Source of the DNA: UBA6623 sp965226435
GTDB taxonomy: Bacteria; Acidobacteriota; Terriglobia; Bryobacterales; UBA6623
Assembly (NCBI GenBank): GCA_965226435.1
Contig: CBDDCY010000011.1
Location: 620,001 to 684,000, forward strand
DNA: 64,000 bases
Reading direction: 5' to 3'
A model generated the notes under the pieces. The model was not told the origin of the DNA. It saw nothing but the letters and a program-made list of their open reading frames with translations, and ran no database searches. The position numbers and the translations under genes were made by a program. Positions 42,610-51,794 of the stretch are shown in pieces. Positions within the stretch are counted from its first letter, which is position 1; each line of letters opens with the position of its first letter.

Positions 42610-44328
42610 TTAGATGAACAGCACGAGGGCTTCAAACGTTCCCCCGTCGTCCCCGATTGTGAGGGTCACGTCCACCGGGTCCGTGCTGTCGAGGGTCACG
42701 CCGGCGAGCGAGGCTTTGAACGTGAAGCTGTCCCCTCCTCCTAAGATGTCGATTTTGAGCTCGACGGTGACGCCGTCGATCACACCGTCAAATTTGAAGA
42801 AGTCCTTTTTCTTCGTCGTCTTCCGCTCGAAGGAACCCGCGTCGATAGTCACCGAGACGCCCTCGACCTGAATCGTTAGCTCCTCCTCGTCGAGGTCGAA
42901 TCCGTCGTTACCGACGCCAAGCGTCAAGGTGGTGTTCAGAAATACCGTGTCGTTGAGGTCGCCGTCGAGCAGCAGGATTTGGACGCTGCCGTCATAGGCG
43001 GCAAAGGCAAGAGGCCCGCCGACGTCCCCGATCGGGCCGAAGCAGATACCGGTCGGCGCCTTGATCGCCGTGCTGGGCGTCACCCCGTCCGCTATGTCGC
43101 TGAGAGGGCCCTCGAAAGAACCGTCGGTGTTATAGACATTAACGGCCGCCGGCGTGCCGGTCGGAGCGAAATCCGAATCGTACCCCGCGTGTTCGGAAAC
43201 AAAAAGCTGGGTGCCGTCCGGATGCAAAGCGATGGAATCGATCCCGAAGCCTTGGGTTTCGATCCGGATCGGGCCAAACACCACGGGAAGAGGATCGTCG
43301 TCGGGGTCTGTCGTGTCGCCGAGTTGCCCGGTTGTTGCATCGTACTCATGCACTTCGATTAACCCGCAAAATTCGTCAGTTGGGACTCCACTGAGGGGGG
43401 AAGAGCACGATGATGGATCGACAAACGGGTTAAGCCTCGAGCGCACGTAGACACGGCTGCCCGCCGCGTTCATAGCCGACGCCAACCCTTCAAGCGCCGG
43501 CCCCGGCGGTACATCCGGCTCAGCGTCAATTCCCCTGTCCATCAATACTCTGCTGTCGCGGAGCGTTAGGGGACCGGTTGTGAACGAAAGCACCTCGGGC
43601 TCCAACAATATGAACGGGGCGGCGTAAAAATTTCTGAGCACGACGACCGCGGTTGTCCCGCCGGGCCCGCAGAGAACATCTTGCGGCACATCGCTTCCGA
43701 GGAGCCCTGTGTATCTATCCGGGCCGTATTCATGGAGCACCCCGAACTCATCGAGCCGCAAGCGCTGAACATCGGGGATCGCGCCCTTCGTGGTGATCAA
43801 AACGTCGTTGTTGTCGCAGACCGCCACGGCGGTGCAGCTGGTCTCGCCGGAAGCGTCGAACGGTTGGAACGTTGAGGCGATGGTCGGCACCGGGTTCGTC
43901 GTCGTATCCACCACGGTAATCGGTTGCGCTGTGCCCGCGCCGTCACAGATGACCAGAAAGCTCCCGTCATTGCTCAGCGCTGTGTCTTGCGCGGGATTGG
44001 TGGATAGTTCAATCGGGGACCCGAGTTGAAGGTTGATCAAGTCAACGGTCTGCAGCATGTTGTCGATGCGCGTGAAATACCCTGTCGACCCGTCGGCGGA
44101 AATGGAACAATCCCCCGCATCGGCGGTGGTCGGGAGAGAAGCAAGCACCTGCCGCGTGTCCGCGTTGAACACATGAACACCGGACGCCGTCGGAGTGCCG
44201 ACCGCGTCGAACGCGCCGTCGACCACCATACCGATGGTTTGCGCCGCAACGGGCGTCGCTGTTGTGAAACAAACCAGGGCAATCGCCCAGGTAAGGACGC
44301 CAAATTCCCCCTTGAAAAAGTTTATCAT
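42610..44328 (-). CDS. Exported beta-propeller protein with C-terminal Ig-like domain
   Basis: A 572-residue secreted protein of unknown role. After a signal peptide (TWAIALVCFTTATPVAAQ) the middle part is a seven-bladed-propeller-like repeat region (IGMVVDGAFDAVGTP, GDCSISADGSTGYFTR, DTALSNDGSFLVICD, IALHPDGTQLFVSEH). The last 120 residues form a separate beta domain rich in Asp/Thr. ATG 44328 is selected since AAGGAG precedes it; the longer frame is not supported. Confidence 0.8.
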   Translation of the reverse strand: MINFFKGEFGVLTWAIALVCFTTATPVAAQTIGMVVDGAFDAVGTPTASGVHVFNADTRQVLASLPTTADAGDCSISADGSTGYFTRIDNMLQTVDLINLQLGSPIELSTNPAQDTALSNDGSFLVICDGAGTAQPITVVDTTTNPVPTIASTFQPFDASGETSCTAVAVCDNNDVLITTKGAIPDVQRLRLDEFGVLHEYGPDRYTGLLGSDVPQDVLCGPGGTTAVVVLRNFYAAPFILLEPEVLSFTTGPLTLRDSRVLMDRGIDAEPDVPPGPALEGLASAMNAAGSRVYVRSRLNPFVDPSSCSSPLSGVPTDEFCGLIEVHEYDATTGQLGDTTDPDDDPLPVVFGPIRIETQGFGIDSIALHPDGTQLFVSEHAGYDSDFAPTGTPAAVNVYNTDGSFEGPLSDIADGVTPSTAIKAPTGICFGPIGDVGGPLAFAAYDGSVQILLLDGDLNDTVFLNTTLTLGVGNDGFDLDEEELTIQVEGVSVTIDAGSFERKTTKKKDFFKFDGVIDGVTVELKIDILGGGDSFTFKASLAGVTLDSTDPVDVTLTIGDDGGTFEALVLFI

Positions 44329-44746
44329 GCCGAACTCCTTTTCTTCCTGACTAAGACAACGGGCGAGAAGGGGGGCACGCCCATAACTATTCTTTACTAG
44401 CCCAACGTTCACACGTCCATGGATCATCGGTCCTTTCTTGCCTCGGGCGGCGACCTATGTCCCCCCGGGTTACGTCGTAAGAGAAGTAGGGGCTCTAACG
44501 GATGAGGCTACGAGACTGCTCTGAGGAACTTCCGGCAAGAAATCGCGGGTGGGCGCGGGGTCAGTGAGCAGATCCCGATACACGACTTCCGTTAGTGGGC
44601 GCCCGGCCTTCGGTCTTCGCTCACCGGCGAAAACCCTAGGGGACCTAGATGGTTTCCCCGAGCCCAAACATTACCGAAGTCCCATGGACGCGGAACGATT
44701 TTCAGTCAAGAATCATAGTTGGGATCTGAATATGGAGAGGTGACCG
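44329..44746. other. Divergent intergenic region between the propeller gene and the Tad genes
   Basis: About 420 bp should hold promoters for both directions. I see no supported gene, no clear -35/-10 pair and no recognisable riboswitch. GGAGAGG before 44747 is the ribosome-binding site of the Tad-domain gene. Confidence 0.4.
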
Positions 44747-46132
44747 ATGACTAAGCCTAGTTCCCGCTACAAACGCGCTGTCCGCCAATTGCGAAGGCTG
44801 CGCAAGGACCGCCGCGGAATTGTCGCCGTGATCACGGCGCTTGCGTTCCCGGTACTCTTGGCCTTTGCCGCTCTGGCGCTCGACGTCGGATATCTCCAGG
44901 ACATGAAGCGGCGCCAAAAGAACGCCGCCATCGCCGCCGCGTTTGCGGCCGGACATGAGCTGTGGCTGGTCAACGGGCCCACGGAAGCCGAAGTTCAGGC
45001 CAAGGCCGAAGCCGATCGAAACAATTTCGGCGAAAACGACGGCATAACCATAACGGTGTCGATTCCGCCCGTCAGCGGACCCTACACGGGGGTTGCCAAT
45101 CACGCCGAGGTCCTTCTCGAGCAAACCGTGCCCACCTACTTCGCCGGTGTTTTCGGACAGAACCATGCCACGGTGCGCTCGCGAGCGGTCACCGGGCTCA
45201 TCAAATGGGGCGATGCCTGCGTGGTGACCTTGGACCCGAACCGGCCGGCGGCCCTGTTTGTCACTGGGTCTTCGACGTTGAGCACGGAATGCGGCATCCA
45301 GGTAAACTCGACCGCCAATAACGCGCTGTTCTTGGCCGGCAACACGGTCTGCGTGGATGGCACGACTATGATCGGCGTCACCGGCGGCACCTTCAGCGCC
45401 GGCGGCTCGCCCTGCATCAGTCCCACACCTATCACGGCGGCGCCGATCAATGATCCGCTCGACTACATGCATCACTACGCGCCGGCCCCCGGAGCATGCG
45501 GCCCCGCCAACGTCGATTACTATAACCGTCTAATCGTCTCCTCGGACGGAGTTGTAAATCTTTCACCTGGAACCTATTGCGCGGGGACCGCGTTGGGATT
45601 TAAGACCGACCCGGAAACCGGCATCACAAGAGGAGGTTTTATTCCGATTCCCGCCATCCGAATCCAGGGCGGCGTGGTAAATTTCGCGGCCGGGGAATAC
45701 ATCTTGCTGGGAGGGATGTCGATCACCGGCCCCGCCGTGGTGAGGGGTACCGACGTGACTTTCTACAATACTTCGGCTAACCCCAATATGTTCATGTCTT
45801 GGGGTGAATTTTTTATCGCCGGAGACGCCAACGTACGTCTTTCAGCGCCCACCAGCGGAGACTTCGAAGGCGTGCTGTTTTGGGACGACGAGGACGCCCC
45901 CAACCGTAGACCCTCGCATACCTTCATCGGCAGCTCGGCGTCGCTTTTCGGCGGCGCTCTCTACTTCAAGGAGACCCAGGTGACGTACGGCGGCGCCGCC
46001 AACACGGCCGACTGGGCCATGATCATCGCGGACACGATCGATATTGTCGGCAATGCCTTGGTCCCCGGCGACCCCACCATCAACACCGGCGATATGCTGC
46101 CGCCCACGCGGAAAGTGACGTTGATGGAATAG
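44747..46132 (+). CDS. Tad-domain protein (TadG-like)
   Basis: A 461-residue protein with the N-terminal Tad segment: basic residues, then RRGIVAVITALAFPVLLAFA as transmembrane helix and ALDVGYLQDMKRRQKNAA, as in TadG/pseudopilin-like proteins of the Flp pilus system. The rest is an extracellular beta-rich domain without a VWA signature. It opens a three-gene unit with two TadE-like genes; the flp pilin gene lies convergent, downstream. Confidence 0.85.
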   Translation: MTKPSSRYKRAVRQLRRLRKDRRGIVAVITALAFPVLLAFAALALDVGYLQDMKRRQKNAAIAAAFAAGHELWLVNGPTEAEVQAKAEADRNNFGENDGITITVSIPPVSGPYTGVANHAEVLLEQTVPTYFAGVFGQNHATVRSRAVTGLIKWGDACVVTLDPNRPAALFVTGSSTLSTECGIQVNSTANNALFLAGNTVCVDGTTMIGVTGGTFSAGGSPCISPTPITAAPINDPLDYMHHYAPAPGACGPANVDYYNRLIVSSDGVVNLSPGTYCAGTALGFKTDPETGITRGGFIPIPAIRIQGGVVNFAAGEYILLGGMSITGPAVVRGTDVTFYNTSANPNMFMSWGEFFIAGDANVRLSAPTSGDFEGVLFWDDEDAPNRRPSHTFIGSSASLFGGALYFKETQVTYGGAANTADWAMIIADTIDIVGNALVPGDPTINTGDMLPPTRKVTLME

Positions 46133-46185
46133 GAGTCGGGTGGAACTCCGGCGATCAGGAAACGAGACAAGCAAGGTTGGTAATT

Positions 46186-46641
46186 ATGACCACACAAGCA
46201 GCAACGAACCGAACACGCCGGAGAGGATCCACCATGGTGGAATTCGCGCTTGTCGCCTCGGCGCTCTTTTTAATCATGGCCGGCGCGGGAGACTTTGCCC
46301 GTGTCTTCTTCCACGCCATTACGGTGGCGAACGCCTCTTCGACCGGGGCTTTTTCGGGCACCTACAACAATGTTTCTACGGCGATGACCGACGCTCGCGA
46401 GACCCTCGCGCTCAATGACGCCCGTAACATCGGTGACGGCGTCGTCGCGGAATCGACCATGTTCTGCGAATGCACAAACGGCAATTCGACGAACTGTCTC
46501 AATCCGCAGTGCGGCGTCAACGGGCCGATGCGCCTTTACTCGAGGACCGTGGTTGAGCAGTCGTTTGACACGTTCCTGCCTTGGCCGGGCATTCCAAGCA
46601 ATATCTTCGTCAACCGCGAGACCAGCTACCGCGTGCAATAG
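46186..46641 (+). CDS. TadE-like minor pseudopilin (1)
   Basis: A 151-residue protein with the TadE motif RRRGSTMVEFALVASALFLI, in which Glu stands near the prepilin-type cleavage site, and a single N-terminal helix. The remainder holds several Cys residues (MFCECTNGNSTNCLNPQCG), unusual for the family, which may form disulfides outside the membrane. Start ATG 46186; it lies 53 nt after the Tad-domain gene. Confidence 0.85.
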   Translation: MTTQAATNRTRRRGSTMVEFALVASALFLIMAGAGDFARVFFHAITVANASSTGAFSGTYNNVSTAMTDARETLALNDARNIGDGVVAESTMFCECTNGNSTNCLNPQCGVNGPMRLYSRTVVEQSFDTFLPWPGIPSNIFVNRETSYRVQ

Positions 46642-46662
46642 CGCCCCATCAGGAGAAGAATC

Positions 46663-47130
46663 ATGTTGACGCCGGGTTTCTCGATCGCGTCCCGTATTCG
46701 CAAGGCATCCGACACACGCCGCCGCGGCAACGCCATAGTGGAGTTTTCGTTCGTGTTTCTGTTGTTTTTCGTCATTATCTTGACCATCACGGAGTTGGGC
46801 CGCGGCATGTGGGTCTACTCGACCATTGCCACCGCGACGCGCCGAGCCGGCGATTACTTAATGGTCCACGGAAGTTTGCGGAATGGTACCTTGTCGGATT
46901 TGAACACCATCATCGACACCTACTGTTACGGGCTGGAGCTGGACGATCTGACGGTCACGGTCAAGTGGAATCCCGATTCCGATCCCTTCACCGACCCCAC
47001 CGACGTGTCTCGAAACGACATCGCGGAGGTGCGGATTACCTATCCGTTTCGGCTGTTGACGGGGACCCTTCTCCTCGCCGGCAACCAGATGCAGTTCACC
47101 AGTACCACGAGGGTGGTTGTCTCCAACTGA
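46663..47130 (+). CDS. TadE-like minor pseudopilin (2)
   Basis: A 155-residue protein with RRRGNAIVEFSFVFLLFFVI as the cleavage and transmembrane region and a small extracellular part (ITYPFRLLTGTLLLAGNQ, then TTRVVVSN). AGGAGAAG precedes the ATG, 21 nt after the previous gene. The three Tad genes form one transcription unit. Platform, ATPase and secretin genes are not in the window. Confidence 0.86.
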   Translation: MLTPGFSIASRIRKASDTRRRGNAIVEFSFVFLLFFVIILTITELGRGMWVYSTIATATRRAGDYLMVHGSLRNGTLSDLNTIIDTYCYGLELDDLTVTVKWNPDSDPFTDPTDVSRNDIAEVRITYPFRLLTGTLLLAGNQMQFTSTTRVVVSN

Positions 47131-47328
47131 TCTCGCGAGCTGATTCAGGGAAGCGTACGCCTGCGTGCCCCGCGGCGAGAGCGCGGTTCCCTACGACTGG
47201 CCGGGGGGCAGTGAGCTGGGTCCGCAGCCGTTTGATCCGGGGTTCCCTGGAGCGCCCATACACTCCGGGGAGAGCAAATAACTCATCTTGATAAAGATAA
47301 CTTGAATGGGGGCCGCAACCCCTGGGAT

Positions 47329-48742
47329 GAGATATTGTCAAATGTTGTGGATGGGCGAGGTCAGGCGGCGTTTTCCTGAACCATCAATCCATCCTTGAAA
47401 ACCTTTCCCTCTAAGACATGAACAATCACTTCCGAACCGTTCAGGCGTCGCCAGTGGCGCTCGGCTTGGCGGGCCAGCATGAAGACCATCGTTAACGACG
47501 CTTCGCGGCTGCCACAACCCTTCGTTCGTCGCTGCCGCAAACGGACCGTCGCAAAGGTGGACTCGATCGGGTTCGTCGTCCGCAAGTGCCCCCAGTGCTC
47601 GGCCGGAAAGTCGTAGAAAGCCAGCAGCACTTGGCGGTCTTTTTCCAGGCACTCGACCGCTTTGGGAAACTTCTTCTCGTATAGGTTCTTGAAACGGTCC
47701 AGAGCGGCCTCCGCCGTCTGCCGACTCTCGGCAAGATAGATGTCGCGCAGCGCCTGCTTGGCTTTGCCCTGCATGCTCTGCGGCAGCTTATTGAGCACGT
47801 TGGCCGTCTTGTGGAGCCAGCAGCGTTGCTCACCGGTCGCCGGATAGACTTTCCGCAGTGCCGCCCAAAACCCCATCGCTCCGTCGCCCACCGCCAACTT
47901 CGGCGGCAGCTCGAGCCCCTGCCGTTTCAAGTCCTCCAGCAACTCCTGCCACGACAGTTCGCTTTCGCGAAAGCCGTCGTGCACCGCCAGCAGTTGCTTG
48001 CGACCGTCTTCGAGTGCTCCCATCACAACCAGCAAACACTGCCGTTCATCGTCCAGACGAACATTCGAGTAGATGCCATCGGCCCAAATGTAAACAAACC
48101 GCTGGCCGCTGAGGTCACGCTTTGACCAAGCCTCGTACTCGCGGCGCCAGACGTCTTTGAGACGCACCACCGTCGTCGCCGACAGGCCCGGAGCGTCGGG
48201 CCCCAGCAAGGCCTCCAGCGCTTCGCTGAAATCGCCCGTCGAGATCCCTTTCAGGTACAACCAGGGGATCAACTCCTCCACACTCTTCGTGCGCCGCAGA
48301 TACGGCGGCAGGATCTGGGAAGTGAAACGAAAGCGCCGGCCCTGCTCATCGACTCGGCGATCGTCGACCCGCGGCGCCTGGATCTTCAGCTGACCCACGC
48401 CGCTGACGATGGTGCGCTCGCGGGCGTGACCGTTGCGCACCACCAGCCGCCGGCCGTCCTGGTCGACTTCGTGCTGATGCGTTTCGATGTAGGCGGTCAC
48501 TTCGGCTTCCACGGCCTTGACGAGCATCTGGCGCGCTCCTTGGCGCAGCACCTCATCCAAGGGCGAGCGTTCCTTTCCATCAATGACTTGGGGGTTGACT
48601 TGACTGCTGCTCTCAGCAGCTTCACACTGACTCATGGCGTATCCTCCTTGTTCCTTTCCAGAAAACGATTGAGTTGCTTCCTCAATCGTCAGGATACGCC
48701 GCCTCCCCTCAGAGGCTCATCCACAACTTATGGTTATAGCTC
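47329..48742 (-). mobile_element. IS256-family insertion sequence (1414 bp)
   Basis: The ends are imperfect inverted repeats of about 30 bp: GAGATATTGTCAAATGTTGT at the left and, on the other strand, GAGCTATAACCATAAGTTGT at the right. CCCTGGGAT (9 bp) is duplicated at 47320-47328 and 48743-48751, a length normal for IS256. It has inserted into the flp pilin gene. Confidence 0.95.
47361..48635 (-). CDS. IS256-family (mutator-type) transposase
   Basis: A 424-residue transposase with the family's DDE layout: Asp in YIWADGIYSNV, Asp in LAVGDGAMGFWAAL and Glu in TTNPIESTFATVR, plus RCWLHKTANVLNKLP between them. It is full length and has GGAGG before the ATG, so it looks functional. Confidence 0.96.
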   Translation of the reverse strand: MSQCEAAESSSQVNPQVIDGKERSPLDEVLRQGARQMLVKAVEAEVTAYIETHQHEVDQDGRRLVVRNGHARERTIVSGVGQLKIQAPRVDDRRVDEQGRRFRFTSQILPPYLRRTKSVEELIPWLYLKGISTGDFSEALEALLGPDAPGLSATTVVRLKDVWRREYEAWSKRDLSGQRFVYIWADGIYSNVRLDDERQCLLVVMGALEDGRKQLLAVHDGFRESELSWQELLEDLKRQGLELPPKLAVGDGAMGFWAALRKVYPATGEQRCWLHKTANVLNKLPQSMQGKAKQALRDIYLAESRQTAEAALDRFKNLYEKKFPKAVECLEKDRQVLLAFYDFPAEHWGHLRTTNPIESTFATVRLRQRRTKGCGSREASLTMVFMLARQAERHWRRLNGSEVIVHVLEGKVFKDGLMVQENAA

Positions 48743-49018
48743 CCCTGGGATGAAGGCTCCCGCGGAAAGCGCTAGAAATCCCGCCAGCAGCGCATACTCG
48801 ACCAAGTCCTGACCATAGCTATCGCGGACCAGTCGGGGGAGACGTCGGAAAAGCCTGCGAATCACGTTGCTGCCTTTTTACACGATCGCATACGACATTG
48901 CAAGTGATTTCTTGACTTTCGGAGTGTTTTCAGCCCCGAAGCCCCATACCGGCCTCCCGGCCGCATCGCCCCACAGAGCCAAAGCCGCTGGTAGAGTCTC
49001 TCCCACCGCCCGCCGCCA

Positions 49019-49996
49019 TCAGCCAAGACCGACGTTGCGGGCAGATCGAGGGCTGTCGGCGGGAACCAAGACCCGTAACCGCGCGGAGAGAAGCTCGATC
49101 TCGAGCGGCAACATCCCCAGGCCCTCGCCGTCAATCTCGATCCGCGTAATCTCTTCCGACTCGGCGCGAAGCCGGGTGGCGTGATAATGGTCCACCTTCG
49201 GGTGCCGATAGATGTCATCGGAATAGAGTACCGGCAAGTCTCGAATGAACTCAAACGTCGTCAAGTGCCGAATCGTGGTGACTTCGAGCAGTCCGTCATC
49301 CATCGCGGCGCGCGGGCAAGGGTGCATGCCGCCGCCGTGGTAGCGCCCGTTGCCGACGGCGACGTTGGTGACGTCCAAGGCTTCGGGTAGCTGTTGTCCG
49401 TCGAGCGTCAAGCGCACCCGCTTGCCGCGATAAGTGAAAAACACCGCCGCCGTCGCGTAGAGAAAAGCCGCCTTGCCGCTCAGGTCGCTGAGGAAGTTCT
49501 TGGCGCGAACCGACACGTCGCCGCCCATGCCGAAGCTGACCACATTGACGAAGTAACGGCTGATCGGCGCGCCGTCGTGCGAGACGAGCGAGGCCTTCCC
49601 GACGTCGATCGTCCAGGCTCGGCCGCGCGCGATGACCTCGGCGGCGGCGCCGATGTCGCGGGGAACGTTGAGCGTCCGCCGCAAATCGCAGCCCGTGCCG
49701 ATCGGAATGAAACCCAGTCGTGCCTCGGGACGAATCGGCTGATCGGTTTCCTCGGTGAACCAGCCGTTGACGATTTCATTTGCCGTCCCGTCGCCGCCCA
49801 CCGCGACGATCAGGTCGCAGCCTTCGGTTAACGCTTTGCGGGTGAGATCGGCGGCCTGGCCGGGTCGCTCGGTGAGCAGCACATCGACGGGGTGGTCGAG
49901 TCGGCGGTTGAGCTCCCGTTCGATGAGTGGGAGCTGTTTAGCGCTGCGCCCCCCGGCGGCGCGGGGGTTGAGGATAACGGCTGTCTTGGAAGCCAT
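49019..49996 (-). CDS. Diacylglycerol/lipid kinase family protein (YegS/DagK-like)
   Basis: A 325-residue cytoplasmic lipid kinase. ILNPRAAGGR and AVGGDGTANEIVNGW are the ATP-binding signature of the family; GTGCDLRRTL follows. LDVTNVAVGNGRYHGGGMHP and DDGLLEVTTIR belong to the C-terminal beta-sandwich domain. The exact lipid (diacylglycerol, phosphatidylglycerol, sphingoid) cannot be told. It ends 150 bp from the flp remnant. Confidence 0.93.
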   Translation of the reverse strand: MASKTAVILNPRAAGGRSAKQLPLIERELNRRLDHPVDVLLTERPGQAADLTRKALTEGCDLIVAVGGDGTANEIVNGWFTEETDQPIRPEARLGFIPIGTGCDLRRTLNVPRDIGAAAEVIARGRAWTIDVGKASLVSHDGAPISRYFVNVVSFGMGGDVSVRAKNFLSDLSGKAAFLYATAAVFFTYRGKRVRLTLDGQQLPEALDVTNVAVGNGRYHGGGMHPCPRAAMDDGLLEVTTIRHLTTFEFIRDLPVLYSDDIYRHPKVDHYHATRLRAESEEITRIEIDGEGLGMLPLEIELLSARLRVLVPADSPRSARNVGLG

Positions 49997-50014
49997 GGCC
50001 GAGTGCGCGCGGAG

Positions 50015-50854
50015 CTAAATCGCCGCCCACTGGTCTTGCAGAAATTTCGTCCCCTCAAAGGCGATGTCGTCGAGGGAGGGAGCTAGATCGCGCCAAATGG
50101 CGGTGGCGGCGGCAAGCTCGGGGATCGTCGAGTTGAACGACTCGATCGTCAGCCGATTGTCGTACCCCATGTCCTTGAGCGTCGTCAGCACACCTTTCCA
50201 GTCGGTGTGACCGCTGCCGGGAATACCGCGATCGTTTTCGCAAGTGTGGACATGCTTGAGATGGCCCCCACAGGCGCGGTAGGCGCCCGCGACGTCCTTT
50301 TCTTCAATGTTGGAGTGAAACGTGTCAACGAGCAGACCGATATTCGGACTACCGATCTGTTCGACAAACCGCACTCCGTCGTCAACCGTGTTGAGGAAGT
50401 GGGTTTCGAAGCGGTTCAGAGGTTCGGCGGCCAACTGAATGCCCGTTTCCTCGAGCAGCGGGGCCAGTTGCTGGTGGAAATCGACGCCCCATTTCCACTC
50501 TTCATCAGTGCGCCGCCGACCGGGCAGATATCCGACCGGTGCGTACGTAGGCCCGGCTATGAGATCCGCTCCGACCTCGGCTGCTGTGCGAATGACGTCT
50601 TTCCAGTGTTCGACGGTCTCGACGCGCACGGCTCCGTCGTCGCTGATGGGGTTCTTGCCGGGCGGATTGACCGAGCAGAAGGTGCATTCCAGGCCGAACT
50701 CATCAAGTGATTTCTTCAGAGAGTCGACGGCAACGTCGGAGGCGTTGAAGACCGGTACCTCAATGACGTCGATCGCGGCTTTCTTGATCGCCTCCATGGG
50801 GATCGAATCATCGATTGCCCCCGACCAGATCATGGTGTTGACCCCGAATTTCAT
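50015..50854 (-). CDS. Sugar phosphate isomerase/epimerase (xylose-isomerase-like TIM barrel)
   Basis: A 279-residue protein like D-tagatose/D-psicose 3-epimerases. Metal-binding and catalytic positions are visible: Glu in LAAEPLNRFE, Asp and His in LLVDTFHSNIEE, His in KHVHTCENDR and the last Glu in LTIESFNSTIP. Substrate unknown. It lies 18 bp upstream of the lipid-kinase gene on the same strand. Confidence 0.9.
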   Translation of the reverse strand: MKFGVNTMIWSGAIDDSIPMEAIKKAAIDVIEVPVFNASDVAVDSLKKSLDEFGLECTFCSVNPPGKNPISDDGAVRVETVEHWKDVIRTAAEVGADLIAGPTYAPVGYLPGRRRTDEEWKWGVDFHQQLAPLLEETGIQLAAEPLNRFETHFLNTVDDGVRFVEQIGSPNIGLLVDTFHSNIEEKDVAGAYRACGGHLKHVHTCENDRGIPGSGHTDWKGVLTTLKDMGYDNRLTIESFNSTIPELAAATAIWRDLAPSLDDIAFEGTKFLQDQWAAI

Positions 50855-51072
50855 CCCATCCCCTCCCGGACACCGGCGCGCAAGATAGCGACCCTAACGG
50901 GTCCCTTTCGACAAACGATTATGGCACGCCGGCTATCGCGGCGTATAGCCGACGCGAGCTTGGCATCGTGACCGGCGCCGACGCCCTGTAGAACTTCGTT
51001 GATCCGCCGATATACATCTATAAGATCGGCAGTCGGGTAGCTCCCCCGGGCGACTTGCCGAGGAGGAAGACC

Positions 51073-51654
51073 GTGGCAAATTCGAAAGGAACCGCCGTTC
51101 AACCGGCGCTTTCAACCGAGCTGACGCCCGAGTTAGTCGCTTTCGTCGAAGACACCGCTCTGCGGGACGACCATCCATTGGCGCAGCGGGCTCGGAAGAT
51201 CCTGCGTCAGCTGCGGGCCGGAACGCCTTTAGCGGCGATCGAGTCGGATATGCGGCCGATCATTTTGGAATTCGTCGGACGGGCGCCGGGGACCGATGCC
51301 ACTCTAGACCGTCAGACCACAACCGGAGGCGGGAATGCCCTAGCGGTGCTGCAATCGCTGACGGCGCAGCCGCATCAGCCCGTGCTCGCCCTGGCCAGGC
51401 TGCTCGCGGCGGTCTCGGCGCCGGCCGTTCCCGTTCCGGACCCGGCGGCGGAACTAGAGGTCCTTGGACGCAAGCTCTTTCTGTCGATCAAGGAAGCCTC
51501 TGTGTATGCCGGGCTGCCCAAAACAACGATCCGCCGCCTGATCGCCCAACAGACCCTGCCGGCCGTCAAAGCCGGCGGCTGGCGCATTCAAAGAAAGTAT
51601 CTGGAATTACTCGCCCTGCGCCATTTGCGGCAGGTCGGTGAGTCGAATTTTTGA
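51073..51654 (+). CDS. Protein with C-terminal excisionase-type HTH domain
   Basis: A 193-residue protein. The last 50 residues (LFLSIKEASVYAGLPKTTIR..LPAVKAGGWRIQRKYLE) match the MerR-like helix-turn-helix of excisionase and helix-turn-helix-17 proteins. The rest is helical and unrecognised, with a Pro-rich linker. The GTG at 51073 is used because GAGGAGGAAG is directly upstream. It may be a regulator; no phage or integrase gene is near. Confidence 0.7.
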   Translation: MANSKGTAVQPALSTELTPELVAFVEDTALRDDHPLAQRARKILRQLRAGTPLAAIESDMRPIILEFVGRAPGTDATLDRQTTTGGGNALAVLQSLTAQPHQPVLALARLLAAVSAPAVPVPDPAAELEVLGRKLFLSIKEASVYAGLPKTTIRRLIAQQTLPAVKAGGWRIQRKYLELLALRHLRQVGESNF

Positions 51655-51683
51655 AACGCAATTCCGTGACGACTCGCCAATAA

Positions 51684-51794
51684 TCAGCCGATCGCCAAGT
51701 AGCCGGCCGCCAACAAACACAGCAGGGCAATCACGCCGCCTACGACACCGTATTTCGCCGTGTGGTCCTTTTCCTGGGCGCTCGATTCAAACAT
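51684..51794 (-). CDS. Small single-pass membrane protein (36 aa)
   Basis: A short frame beginning MFESSAQEKDHTAKYG and continuing into one hydrophobic helix (VVGGVIALLCLLAAGYLAIG). A perfect AGGAGG stands 6 nt before the ATG at 51794. The strong ribosome-binding site and clean topology make it a plausible small membrane protein. No family is recognised. Confidence 0.6.
   Translation of the reverse strand: MFESSAQEKDHTAKYGVVGGVIALLCLLAAGYLAIG

Larger units (their letters stand above)
47191..48865 (-). pseudogene. flp: Flp/Fap-type pilin, split by IS256
   Basis: Joining 48752-48865 to 47191-47328 across the IS and one 9-bp duplication gives an 83-residue pilin in one frame. It starts at GTG 48865 with AAGG upstream. 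It contains GQDLVEYALLAGFLALSAGA, the classic Flp signal with Glu at position 5 after cleavage, followed by a hydrophobic PGVAAPIQVIF segment and a Cys-containing tail. As it stands the frame ends three codons into the IS (after PGEL), leaving only about 43 residues. Tad genes lie beside it on the other strand. Confidence 0.9.

Noticed and set aside
44470..44667. A 65-codon minus-strand frame in the divergent region
   Set aside because: No start signal, no hydrophobic or domain pattern, and it lies in a likely promoter region.
44550..44700. Cyclic-di-GMP riboswitch before the Tad genes
   Set aside because: A GGCGAAAACCC stretch looked suggestive, but the conserved core elements of either class are missing.
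50851..51102. An 83-codon minus-strand frame between the isomerase and the HTH gene
   Set aside because: Part of it reads like a protein, but it lacks a ribosome-binding site and overlaps the supported start of the HTH gene.
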